Shown here in pieces: positions 18,018 to 27,599 of a stretch of DNA of 48,897 nt. Position 1 is the stretch's first letter. Every line of letters starts with the position of its first letter. The stretch lies in the NCBI RefSeq assembly GCF_025144725.1, contig NZ_JALXKS010000019.1, positions 1 through 48,897 on the forward strand. The letters run 5' to 3'. Position numbers and translations under genes: made by a program. A model generated the notes under the pieces. The model was not told the origin of the DNA and made no database searches. It worked only from the letters and a program-made list of their open reading frames with translations. Source of the stretch: Brevibacterium sp. p3-SID960. GTDB lineage: Bacteria; Actinomycetota; Actinomycetes; Actinomycetales; Brevibacteriaceae.

Positions 18018-18692
18018 TTGACTATCCGCACCTTCTCGACTCCCCTGTTGGCGATCGCCGCAGCTGTGGCCCTCGGGTTCACGCTGCTGTGGTCGGCCCC
18101 CGTCAGCGCCCATGACCGACTCGTCAGCTCCAGCCCGGAACACGGCGATGAGCTCGACTCGCAGCCCGACTGGCTGGAGCTGGAGTTCTCCGGCAACGTC
18201 CAGGACGTCGGAGCTGAGATCAAGGTGATGCATGAGGGAGCAGACGTCTCTGCCGGTGAGATCACGGTCGAGAACCGCACGGTGAAATCGGCGCTGCCCG
18301 ACGACCTTTCGCCCGGTGACTACACCGTCGACTGGCGAGTCGTGTCGGAAGACGGCCACCCGATCAGCGGCACTTTCGACTTCGCCATCAAGGACGACGG
18401 GTCCGGCGGTGGCGAAGCCCAGAGCGACGACGCAGCCGGCGACGAGGCGGCTGCAGCTGAGGAGACCGCGGGTCTCGGCGGCTCGGCAGTCGACGATCCG
18501 GACCGCGAAGCCGCCGATCGCGGCGAACTCACCAGCGACGACGCCGGCGGCGTGTCGCTGCCGATGATGATCCTGCTGGGCGTCGGCGGCCTGGCCGTTG
18601 TCGCTCTGGTGGTGCTGCTGTTCATGCGCAAGCGCCAGGGTCTGCCGGGCACTGAAGGCGACGGCACCGGAGGGCCGGCTCCGCGCAGCTGA
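18018..18692 (+). CDS. CopC-domain protein, membrane-anchored
   Basis: A 224-residue exported protein. A signal peptide (to about VSAHD) precedes a CopC copper-binding domain beginning with the His of the mature N-terminus (AHDRLVSSSPEHGDEL) and ending GHPISGTFDF. Then come an acidic Ala/Asp/Glu linker and a C-terminal membrane helix with a basic tail (about 185-210). This layout is common in actinobacterial YcnJ/CopC proteins that hold copper outside the membrane. Start TTG at 18018, with TTGGAG 8 bases upstream. It has no CopD partner here, unlike the second CopC at 44832. Its stop codon lies in a repeat unit. Confidence 0.82.
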   Translation: MTIRTFSTPLLAIAAAVALGFTLLWSAPVSAHDRLVSSSPEHGDELDSQPDWLELEFSGNVQDVGAEIKVMHEGADVSAGEITVENRTVKSALPDDLSPGDYTVDWRVVSEDGHPISGTFDFAIKDDGSGGGEAQSDDAAGDEAAAAEETAGLGGSAVDDPDREAADRGELTSDDAGGVSLPMMILLGVGGLAVVALVVLLFMRKRQGLPGTEGDGTGGPAPRS

Positions 18693-18779
18693 GCGAGTTC
18701 CACGTAGCCCGCATGTGAGCGGGTTCCACGCGGCCCGCATGTGAGCGGGTTCCACGCAGCCCGCATGTGAGCGGGTTCC
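18690..18779. repeat. 26-bp tandem repeats at the 3' end of the CopC gene
   Basis: Three 26-bp units (18690-18715, 18716-18741, 18742-18767) begin TGAGCGGGTTCCACG and end GCCCGCATG; a 12-base partial fourth follows. The first TGA is the stop codon of the CopC gene. Units differ at single positions. Confidence 0.92.
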
Positions 18780-18823
18780 GGTCGGGTCGCGGTGATCTTC
18801 ATGCGCGGTGGCGCCCTTCACCT

Positions 18824-20017
18824 TCATGCTCGGTGCTGTTCCTCACGCCGCTCGCTGTCCGCGGCCGCCGGCAGCGTTGCCGCGATCCGCTCTGCGAGTG
18901 CGGTCATCACCCGTTCGGGCTCGGTGAGACTGGTCTGCACAGTGGCGATGTCGGTCATGGCGTACAACCGCACCCGAGGCGGTGACTCGTGTGCGCCGCT
19001 GTCGGCGGATACGCTGCTGCCCAGGCCGGCGAGTTCATCTGCGCTGACGTCGGCGCTGCCGCACACCACGATGCGCAGCAGACCCCGCGCCCCAGCTGCG
19101 GCGAGCACCGCTCCGGGACCTTTGCCTGACAGCGTCTGGTCGTCGATGCGGCCCTCGCCGGTGATGACGGCGTCGGCCTGTCCGAGAGCGGCGTCGAAGC
19201 CGAGGAGGTCCATGATGTAGCCAGCCCCGGGCATCGGTTCGGCGCCGAGGACGGTCATCGCCGCGAAACCGATCCCGCCCGCGGCCCCAGCCCCGGGCCG
19301 GTCGCTGTCGTCTGCCGAGCCGAGCAGACCGGCCAAGTGCGCGAGTGCGGAGTCCAGACGCCTGACCTCCTCGGGCCCGGCGCCTTTCTGCGGACCGTAG
19401 ACTGCGGCGGCACCCCGTGGTCCGCACAGCGGGTTGTCGACGTCGAAGGCCAACTCCAGCCGCACTGGGGGATCGGCGCCGACGAGCCGGGGGTCGAGTC
19501 CGCTGAGGTCGATGTTCACGAGTTCCTCCAAGCCGGCGCCGCCGGGAGGGATCGGCGTGCCGGCAGCTGTGTGCAGCCGTGCCCCAAGAGCGGTGAGCAT
19601 GCCGGCACCGCCGTCGGTGGTGGCTGAGCCGCCGACGCCGAGGACGATCGTGGTGCATCCGGCGTCCAGGGCAATGCGGACGAGTTCGCCGGTGCCGAGC
19701 GTTGTCGCCTGCAGCGCGGTTTCGGGGGTCGGCAGGATTAGGTTGATGCCGGAGGCCTGAGCCATCTCGATGACGGCGACTTCCCCGCGACGGGCCCAGG
19801 CTGCAGTGACCGGTGTGCCCAGTGGTCCGGTGACCTCTGCGGTGTGTTCGGTGAATCCGCAGGCGGCGACCGCCGCAACGGTGCCGTCGCCCCCGTCGGC
19901 CAGGGGCAGCGCCGAGGTGCTGTGGCCGGCGGCCTGCAATGCGGGGGCGAGGAGTTCGGCGATGCGGGTGCTCGTCAGAGTGCCTTTAAAGGAGTCGCAG
20001 GCCAGCAGAATGTGCAT
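18824..20017 (-). CDS. glxK: Glycerate kinase
   Basis: A 397-residue member of the GK1 glycerate kinase family, which phosphorylates glycerate in glyoxylate/serine metabolism. Diagnostic blocks are the N-terminal LLACDSFKGTLTS, LPLADGGDGT, IEMAQASGI, GVGGSATTDGGAGML and VITGEGRIDDQTLSGKGP. Length and order agree with the family. Start ATG at 20017 with GAGGAT just upstream. No glyoxylate-pathway neighbours are present. Confidence 0.93.
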   Translation of the reverse strand: MHILLACDSFKGTLTSTRIAELLAPALQAAGHSTSALPLADGGDGTVAAVAACGFTEHTAEVTGPLGTPVTAAWARRGEVAVIEMAQASGINLILPTPETALQATTLGTGELVRIALDAGCTTIVLGVGGSATTDGGAGMLTALGARLHTAAGTPIPPGGAGLEELVNIDLSGLDPRLVGADPPVRLELAFDVDNPLCGPRGAAAVYGPQKGAGPEEVRRLDSALAHLAGLLGSADDSDRPGAGAAGGIGFAAMTVLGAEPMPGAGYIMDLLGFDAALGQADAVITGEGRIDDQTLSGKGPGAVLAAAGARGLLRIVVCGSADVSADELAGLGSSVSADSGAHESPPRVRLYAMTDIATVQTSLTEPERVMTALAERIAATLPAAADSERREEQHRA

Positions 20018-20140
20018 ATCCTCACGCTACCGCCCATCCTGGACTACCGTCGGGTAATCATCGCAGGTTCCGCCGCGCAGTGAGTGCACACTGGGTCATC
20101 CCCACCTCGGATGCAAGAGAAACCTGAGGCCAGCGCACCA

Positions 20141-20232
20141 CTGAGAGGGCGATGGAATGCCATGACAGCCACGCAATCTCTCAGCCTGGCCGCCATGGCT
20201 GCTCAACTATAACCGCTGAGTAATCCTCAGCG
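20141..20232. other. Structured intergenic segment with terminator-like hairpin
   Basis: In the 259-bp gap between two minus-strand genes, CTGAGAG (20141-20147) pairs with CTCTCAG (20178-20184) and encloses ATGG/CCAT and GGC/GCC pairs. A second hairpin, CGCTGAG-taatc-CTCAGCG (20214-20232), directly follows the MFS gene and may end its transcript. The larger structure is not a riboswitch I recognise: it contains CTGAGAGG as in THI boxes but none of the other conserved TPP elements. Confidence 0.45.
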
Positions 20233-20276
20233 CCAGCGTCCGGCTGTGGTGCGGGCGGCATGCCGCAGCTGCGTTC

Positions 20277-21539
20277 TCAAGGGCTGGTTCCATCCGCATC
20301 GTCGTCGGTGATGGTGTTGATGACCGTGCGGTTCTGCCGCGCGGCATGGCTGCGCGTGGCCGGATCCATCTGCCGGTTGAACGCGATCGCGAGGACCGCG
20401 GCCAGGGTCGCGCAGACAGCCGGGAGGATGAGGGCGTTGCGCGCGCCGAGGGTGTCGATGATGACGCCGGAGACTGCCGATCCGATCGAGACGCCGAAGC
20501 CGAGCGCCGTGCCGATCCAGGCCAGCGCCTCGGTCAGCCGGTGCGGTGGGGCGAGCTCCTGGATGACGGAGGCGGCAGCGATGAGCGAGGGGGCCAGGGT
20601 GAGGCCGACGGCGAAGATCGTGAGCCCGAAAGTCAGCATCGAGCCTGCCAGCAGCATCGGCCAGGTGAGCGCGGCCAGGCATGTCAGTGCGGTCGCCAAA
20701 CGGTGCTGAACGGGGGCCTTCCAGGTGCGCACACCGTAGAAGATGCCGGCCAGCAGAGAGCCGAGCGCCATAGCGCTCACGAGCACACCGGCCATAGGCT
20801 TGTGTCCGGATTCCTCTGCGAAGGCGACGGCGATGATGTCGAGGGCGCCGAAGTTCACACCGAGCACGGCATGGGCGACGATGACCATGAAGATGCCGAG
20901 GTTCGAGAGCACTCTGCCCTTGTCGGCTCCGCGCTTGCGCGGCTGCGGGGCCGGTTCGGTCGTCTTCTGGGAGTAGAACAGGATCGAGCCGACGATCGTC
21001 GTCACCATTGAGGCGACGATGCCGGCGGCCGGGTAGATCATCGTGGCGAGGAAGGTGACGATCATCGGGCCGGTGACGAAGAGCATCTCGTCGGCCACGG
21101 ATTCCCAGCTGAAGGCGGTGTCGAGCTGTTTGCGGTCGGCGACGATCGCGTTCCAGCGGGCACGCACGAGCGAGCCGAGCGAGCCGATGGTCGCACCGCT
21201 GACGCCGGCGAAGAGGAAGACCAAGCCGATCCACCAGCGCTGGTAGACGGCCGTGAGCAGCAGCACCAGGCCAACGATGTGAATGGCGACGATCGGCAGC
21301 ATGACGCGGGCCTGGCCATGGGCGTCGACGAGACGGGCGATGATCGGATTCGAGATCGCCTGCACGAGCATGAAGGCCGCAGCGACGAGGCCGGCGAGCG
21401 CATACGAGCCGTGCACGCCCTGGATGAACAGGACGATGCCGAGGCCTAAGATGGCGATAGGGAAGCGCGCGATGAGTCCCGCCAGCGAGAACTTCAATGC
21501 TCCGGGCAGAGAGAAGATCTCCTGATAGTTGCGGAACAC
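20277..21539 (-). CDS. MFS transporter
   Basis: A 420-residue major-facilitator protein with about 12 hydrophobic segments, including FPIAILGLGIVLFIQ, GSYALAGLVAAAF and the loop-2 region RLVDAHGQARVML. It resembles the MFS protein at 10955-12364 and lacks that protein's long APAAQP loop. The substrate is unknown. It stands 133 bp downstream of the phosphoglucomutase gene on the same strand, so cotranscription is possible but not shown. Confidence 0.82.
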   Translation of the reverse strand: MFRNYQEIFSLPGALKFSLAGLIARFPIAILGLGIVLFIQGVHGSYALAGLVAAAFMLVQAISNPIIARLVDAHGQARVMLPIVAIHIVGLVLLLTAVYQRWWIGLVFLFAGVSGATIGSLGSLVRARWNAIVADRKQLDTAFSWESVADEMLFVTGPMIVTFLATMIYPAAGIVASMVTTIVGSILFYSQKTTEPAPQPRKRGADKGRVLSNLGIFMVIVAHAVLGVNFGALDIIAVAFAEESGHKPMAGVLVSAMALGSLLAGIFYGVRTWKAPVQHRLATALTCLAALTWPMLLAGSMLTFGLTIFAVGLTLAPSLIAAASVIQELAPPHRLTEALAWIGTALGFGVSIGSAVSGVIIDTLGARNALILPAVCATLAAVLAIAFNRQMDPATRSHAARQNRTVINTITDDDADGTSP

Positions 21540-21672
21540 TAGGACAGTCTATCCCGCACTCGCACCCCGGCAGACTCGGCTCCCTGGTGTGATTGGTCAC
21601 CGCGGCGCCGGTCCCGAGGCGGTGGGCCGGTCGTCGACGAGATCGTCGTCTGACCACCAGCCTCAGGCGAGC

Positions 21673-23322
<1,650 letters not shown>

Positions 23323-23484
23323 AGACACACTTTCTCAGAGCCCCGCGCCGAAACGTAGTCGAAAGCTGAATCATCTCGCCATGCGGCCGGCACACCGAGA
23401 CCACCTCGGGTGCGGCGTCCCAGTTCGTGAGAACACCGCGCCCGAGGCAGTGGTTGGGTGGTGAGTCGGCATGCCGCTGCGGGG

Positions 23485-23811
23485 TCACTTGACGTGCGGT
23501 TCTTCGTCGGTATCACCGACGATCGGACGGTCGTTGTCGAGGTGCCAGGCACCCATGCCGCCGTTGACGCTGATGGCATCGAAGCCGTTCTTGTTCAGCC
23601 ACTCGGTTGCGGTGCGCGAGCGCCCGCCGGAGCGGCAGATGACGTAGACGTCCTCATCCATCGGCACCTCGCCGTAGCGCACAGGCAGGTCGGAGAGTCT
23701 GATGTGCTGGGCGCCGTCGATGTGGCCGGCGGCGAACTCATCGTCCTCGCGGACATCGAGGATGTTGGCGCCCTCGGGGATCTCAGTGATGCTGCAGCTT
23801 GGAATGCTCAT
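23485..23811 (-). CDS. Single-domain rhodanese-like protein
   Basis: A 108-residue protein with one rhodanese domain. ILDVREDDEFAAGHIDGAQH is the conserved first half, and the active loop CRSGGRSRT carries the persulfide-forming Cys (about residue 63). The C-terminus GGMGAWHLDNDRPI is typical. It should be a cytoplasmic sulfur carrier or sulfurtransferase. A TAGAAT hexamer lies 7-10 bases before ATG 23811, consistent with a leaderless start; ATG 23820 is the alternative. It is not linked to the CstR-like regulator 14 kb away, though the two could share a sulfur-stress role. Confidence 0.85.
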   Translation of the reverse strand: MSIPSCSITEIPEGANILDVREDDEFAAGHIDGAQHIRLSDLPVRYGEVPMDEDVYVICRSGGRSRTATEWLNKNGFDAISVNGGMGAWHLDNDRPIVGDTDEEPHVK

Positions 23812-23947
23812 GCCGGCCATTCTAATCGCCGTACCTGCCGGCGGGCAGGGACAGAAGCGCACTGCGGTGAGGGGCGAGCGCAGCGCCCGTGCCTCACCGC
23901 AGTGCTAACCGCCGGCTGCGGTGAGGAGGCTCACCGCAGCCGGGTGA

Positions 23948-24751
23948 TCAGCTGTTGTACACGACCGGCGCTGATGCTGCCGCAGCGATGGCGATGATGA
24001 TCCAGACGATCGTCGACAGCACGCCGATGGCGATGAGGATGAACGAGATGATCATCGTGAGCTTCCGGTGTTCTTCGTAGCCTTCGAGCGGCCTGCCCTC
24101 GGAGTCGGTGCGCTTGCCGAAGATCGTGAGGAAGACGTCGATGATTGCCCAGATGCCCAGGCCACCGCCGGTCAGCAGCTTGGCCACGCCGGTGCCGATC
24201 CTGCCGAGGTAGAAGTGGTCGATGCCCCAGCCGCCGAGGAACTGGGCGAAGACCCATGTGAGCATGTAGGACTTCTGCGGTGTGCCGCCGTAGCCGGCGC
24301 CGGCCTGCGGGCTGCCGTAGGACTGGGCACCGTAGGCGGAGCTGGGGCCCTGGCCGGGCTGCTGGGCGACCGGACCACCGGGCTGGGAACCGTAACCGGG
24401 CTGCGGCTGTGCACCGGGCTGGGAGCCGTAACCGGACTGCAGCTGTGCATCGGCTTGCGGTTGTGCACCGGGCTGGGAGTCGTAACCGGGCTGGGCGGAA
24501 TGGGAGTTGCCGGGCTGGCTGCCAGCGGGCTGGCCGTACGGCTGCGGTGAGCCGCTGGGCTGTGACGGGATGTCGGTCATGGATGATCCTCCTGTGGGTG
24601 CGCTGGGGACTCGGCCCCCATGGTACGGCGGGGTCGCCGCGCTGAAACCAGGGTGCGGCGGAGTGCTGACCCCGCTGGAGGGCACCTGCGCGCCGACGAT
24701 CGGCGGCGGCGGGCGACGCCCGCCGCGCATCGGCTGATCGTGCTCACTCAT
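23948..24751 (-). CDS. TM2-domain membrane protein with Gln/Gly/Pro-rich N-terminus
   Basis: A 267-residue protein. The first 160 residues are disordered and contain repeated GYGSQPGAQPQ-like units. Then come a TM2 domain (SYMLTWVFAQFLGGWGIDHF, YLGRIGTG, LGIWAIIDVFLTIFG) with two membrane helices and a further C-terminal helix. TM2 proteins have no established single function. There are two plausible starts: ATG 24751 preceded by GGGAGG, and ATG 24580 preceded by a perfect AGGAGG with 7-base spacing. The second would remove 57 residues. Both could be used. Confidence 0.75.
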   Translation of the reverse strand: MSEHDQPMRGGRRPPPPIVGAQVPSSGVSTPPHPGFSAATPPYHGGRVPSAPTGGSSMTDIPSQPSGSPQPYGQPAGSQPGNSHSAQPGYDSQPGAQPQADAQLQSGYGSQPGAQPQPGYGSQPGGPVAQQPGQGPSSAYGAQSYGSPQAGAGYGGTPQKSYMLTWVFAQFLGGWGIDHFYLGRIGTGVAKLLTGGGLGIWAIIDVFLTIFGKRTDSEGRPLEGYEEHRKLTMIISFILIAIGVLSTIVWIIIAIAAAASAPVVYNS

Positions 24752-24876
24752 GGTCCCTCCCTGTGAAATCGGCGGGGATGAGCCTCATGGCTCACTGTCG
24801 CTTCGATCGTATCCGAGCCGCGACCCGAACCCGCGCCGCTGTCCGGCTGTGTGTCAAGACTGGCACAACCGCTCCC

Positions 24877-25029
24877 GAGGTGACGCTCACCGCGCTCGAA
24901 GTGCTGCTCACCGGTTCTTTGGCGCTGCTCACCGCCCCGAGGCGCTGCTGACAGGCCCCGAGGCGCTGCTGACAGGTTCCGATGCGCTGCTGACAGGTCA
25001 CGAGGCGCTGCTGACAGGTTCCGATGCGG
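24877..25029. repeat. Diverged 21-bp tandem repeat array
   Basis: About seven units with a 21-bp period. The four at 24939-25022 are nearly identical (GAGGCGCTGCTGACAGG plus four variable bases). On the minus strand they share AGCGCCTCGGG and GT-AGC with the array at 26-172. The array ends 9 bases beyond the stop codon of the CoA-transferase gene (25038). Confidence 0.88.
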
Positions 25030-25037
25030 CTCCCGCC

Positions 25038-26543
25038 TCACATGCGGCCGGTGTCGCGCAGATTGCGATGCCAGCTCAGCGCCTCATCGAGCAGATGCGG
25101 CGTATGGCGTGCGCCATCGGAGGCGGCCCAGGCCCGGTCGAAGTAGTCGTGCAGGCGCTCGCGGTAGTCCGGGTGGGCGCAGTTGTCGATGATCCTCTTC
25201 GCGCGCCGGCGCGGGGCGGTCCCGCGCAGATCGGCGATGCCGTTCTCGGTGATGACGACGTGGACGTCGTGCTCGGTGTGATCGACATGCGAGACCATCG
25301 GCACAATCGACGAGATCGCCCCGTCCTTGGCAGTCGAGGGTGAGACGAAGAAGTTGAGGAAGGCGTTGCGGGCGAAGTCGCCGGAGCCGCCGATGCCGTT
25401 GATCATCTTCGCGCCGAGCACATGGGTGGAGTTGACGTTGCCGTAGATGTCGGCCTCGACCATCCCGTTGATCGCGATGACCCCGAGCCGGCGGATGATC
25501 TCCGGATGGTTCGACATCTCCTGGGTGCGCAGCAGGACCTTGCCCTTGTACGACTCAGCGTTGGCGTTGAACTTCTCAGCCACCTCGCGCGAGAGGCTGA
25601 ACGCGGTCGCCGAAACCGAATCCATCTTCCCGGTGTCGATGAGCTTGAGCAGGTTGTCCTGCATCACCTCGGTGTAGGAGTGCAGATGCTCGAACTCGGA
25701 GTCGGCCAGGCCTTCGAGCACGGCATTGGCGACATTGCCGACACCGGACTGGAGCGGCAGCAGATTCTTCGGCATCCGCCCAGCCTTGACCTCATGGCGC
25801 AGGAAGTCGATGAGGTACTCGGCCATCGCCTCGGACTTCGCATCGACCGGGGCGAAGGTGTTGTCGCGGTCCGGAGCATCGGTCTCGACGACGGCGACGA
25901 CCTTGTCCGGGTCGACGCGCAGGTACGGATCGCCGATGCGCTGGGTGGGCTCCAGGATCTGGATCGGGTTGCGGTGCGGGGGCAGCTTGGTGCCGTAGTA
26001 GACGTCGTGGAAGCCTTCGAAGGCCCGCGGGTGCCAGGAGTTGACTTCGATGATGACCTTGTCGGCCAGGTCGAGCCAGGTTTTGTCATTGCCGACCGAA
26101 GAGGACGGCACGAGCAGCCCGTTGGGCAGCGCCGCCGCGACCTCGACAACGGCGACATCGAGGTTGCCGTAGAAGCCGAACCACACCTGCTGGGCCAGGT
26201 GGCTCAGGTGGGTGTCGACGTATTCGACCTCTCCGGAATTGATGCCTGCGCGCATGTCCGGGTCCGTGTTGAACGGTGCCCGCAGGTGCACGCCCTTGGA
26301 CTTGGCGAGCACTCCGTCGAGCTCATGTGCGGTCGAGGCGCCGGTGAGCAGCCCGATGCTGAACTCGTCGCCGGCGGCGTGCGCCTTCTCGATCTGCTCG
26401 GCGAGTGCACCGGGGACGGCTTTGGGGTAACCGGAGCCGGTGAAGCCGCTCATGGCGACGTTGTCGCCGTTGCTGATGTGGGTCGCGGCCTCGTCAGCGC
26501 TTGTCACCCGCTGGGCCAGAATGGGGCATGTGATACGGGACAT
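25038..26543 (-). CDS. Succinyl-CoA:acetate CoA-transferase / acetyl-CoA hydrolase family
   Basis: A 501-residue cytosolic class-I CoA-transferase of the AarC/Cat1/ScaC type, moving CoA between succinate and acetate. Conserved blocks are SGFTGSGYPKAVP, LQSGVGNVANAVL, GMVEADIYGNVNSTHV, which carries the glutamate expected to form the glutamyl-CoA intermediate, and NGIGGSGDFARNA. I start at ATG 26543 (MSRITCP); GATAAT lies 8-13 bases upstream, so the mRNA may be nearly leaderless. A 14-bp palindrome lies at 26580-26593 in the promoter region. Confidence 0.9.
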   Translation of the reverse strand: MSRITCPILAQRVTSADEAATHISNGDNVAMSGFTGSGYPKAVPGALAEQIEKAHAAGDEFSIGLLTGASTAHELDGVLAKSKGVHLRAPFNTDPDMRAGINSGEVEYVDTHLSHLAQQVWFGFYGNLDVAVVEVAAALPNGLLVPSSSVGNDKTWLDLADKVIIEVNSWHPRAFEGFHDVYYGTKLPPHRNPIQILEPTQRIGDPYLRVDPDKVVAVVETDAPDRDNTFAPVDAKSEAMAEYLIDFLRHEVKAGRMPKNLLPLQSGVGNVANAVLEGLADSEFEHLHSYTEVMQDNLLKLIDTGKMDSVSATAFSLSREVAEKFNANAESYKGKVLLRTQEMSNHPEIIRRLGVIAINGMVEADIYGNVNSTHVLGAKMINGIGGSGDFARNAFLNFFVSPSTAKDGAISSIVPMVSHVDHTEHDVHVVITENGIADLRGTAPRRRAKRIIDNCAHPDYRERLHDYFDRAWAASDGARHTPHLLDEALSWHRNLRDTGRM

Positions 26544-26579
26544 GTACCCATTATCTACCTGCCAGCAGATGCGTTTCAC

Positions 26580-26593
26580 TCAGGTCAGCCTGA
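26580..26593. promoter_or_regulatory. Palindrome in the CoA-transferase promoter
   Basis: TCAGG-tcag-CCTGA lies about 40 bases upstream of the CoA-transferase ATG, around the expected -35 region. It is a candidate operator; the regulator is unknown. It does not resemble the TetR sites at 27434 and 27573. Confidence 0.4.
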
Positions 26594-26665
26594 ATGTCCT
26601 AACGCAGGGAAAGCGGCCCGGGCGTCCGTCCGGACCGGCACTCCGCATGCCTGGGGGTGACCGGT

Positions 26666-27328
26666 TCAGTCGTCGGGCGGAGCGATGAAGTCGAGCTCCT
26701 CGGCCACAGCCAGGGGATGTTCCATCAGTCTGTCGAGCTCGGTGTCATCGGGGGAGTGGCCGAGCAGCCGCAGGCAGTACTGCAGATACGTCCGCTCCAG
26801 TTCGGCCACGCTGATCGGCCCGTCCGCGCGGTACCACAGTGCGATCGAATTGCAGATCGAGAGCACCGCCCGGCCGGCCAGCTCAGCGTCTTCGACATCG
26901 AATACCCCGGCTGCCTGGCCGGCTGCGATCCGGTCGTTGAGCACTGCACGGGAGGCGCGCTGCTGTTCGTGGATGACCTCGAACTTCTCCGCATCCAGGC
27001 GTTCGGTATCGCGGACGACGACCCGGGAGATGAGCTGGTTGTGCGCCCGGTAGCGCACGAGCAGCCGGACGACAGCTGCGGTCTGGTCGATCGGGTCGTC
27101 CCCGGCGTCGGCGATGACGCGGGTGGCGGTTTCGATGTAGCCGGCAAACGCCGAGCGGATGAGCTCGAAGAGGGCATCCTGCTTCGAGGGGAAGTAGTAG
27201 TACAGTGCCGACAGGCTCAGGTCCGCCTCTTGGGCGATGTCGCGGATCGAGGCGCCGTCGAAGCCCTTCTTGGCAAAGGTGTTGCGGGCGGCGGTGAGGA
27301 TGACGGACCTGCCGTTGGACGATCGCAT
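26666..27328 (-). CDS. TetR/AcrR-family transcriptional repressor
   Basis: A 220-residue regulator. The N-terminal helix-turn-helix ARNTFAKKGFDGASIRDIAQ followed by EADLSLSALYYYFPSKQ is typical. The C-terminal ligand domain (residues 60-215) resembles TetR proteins that sense acyl-CoA or related lipids. ATG 27328 has AGGAG six bases upstream, so longer readings are rejected. It is divergent from the phosphotransferase gene. Two related palindromes in the 271-bp gap suggest that it represses both its own gene and the divergent operon. Confidence 0.88.
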   Translation of the reverse strand: MRSSNGRSVILTAARNTFAKKGFDGASIRDIAQEADLSLSALYYYFPSKQDALFELIRSAFAGYIETATRVIADAGDDPIDQTAAVVRLLVRYRAHNQLISRVVVRDTERLDAEKFEVIHEQQRASRAVLNDRIAAGQAAGVFDVEDAELAGRAVLSICNSIALWYRADGPISVAELERTYLQYCLRLLGHSPDDTELDRLMEHPLAVAEELDFIAPPDD

Positions 27329-27433
27329 GCTGGCTCCTGACGTGTCTCGATTCGCGGGGGCCAGGCGGCGCAGGCGGCAGCCGGGGCGGCGCACCTCGTC
27401 GTGGCCCGCTTTCAGTCTAGCGGGCATTCTATC

Positions 27434-27445
27434 GAGCAATCGCTC
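27434..27445. promoter_or_regulatory. Candidate TetR operator O1
   Basis: GAGC-aatc-GCTC, within CGAGCAATCGCTCA. It overlaps the likely promoter of the TetR gene: TAGAAT and TAGACT hexamers lie just downstream on the minus strand. It matches O2 at 9 of 14 positions, including all outer bases. Confidence 0.55.
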
Positions 27446-27532
27446 AATTTCTTCATCCGTGCCCGAGGCGGTGGCCGGCCGCCGTGCCCGAGGTGCCGGT
27501 CGCCGGCGGGTGCCTGCGTGCGGGTGGTCCTC

Positions 27533-27584
27533 TTGACAGCGGCCGCCCGGCCTCCATATTTTGAATGTAGACGAACGTTTGTTC
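27533..27584 (+). promoter_or_regulatory. Promoter and TetR operator O2 of the phosphotransferase operon
   Basis: TTGACA (27533-27538), an 18-bp spacer and TATTTT (27557-27562) form a strong promoter for this genome. GAAC-gttt-GTTC (27573-27584), within CGAACGTTTGTTCA, covers the expected transcription start, an ideal place for repression. AAGGAGG (27587-27593) is the ribosome site of the gene that follows. Confidence 0.7.
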
Positions 27585-27599
27585 ACAAGGAGGTTTAGG

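Noticed and set aside
20141..20184. TPP riboswitch, suggested by CTGAGAGG
   Set aside because: The remaining conserved THI-box elements are absent, and the downstream gene is glycerate kinase.
24877..25029. CRISPR array
   Set aside because: Units are directly contiguous with no unique spacers, as in the other arrays of this window.
25422..26660. 412-codon plus-strand frame opposite the CoA-transferase gene
   Set aside because: Shadow of a gene with all CoA-transferase motifs.
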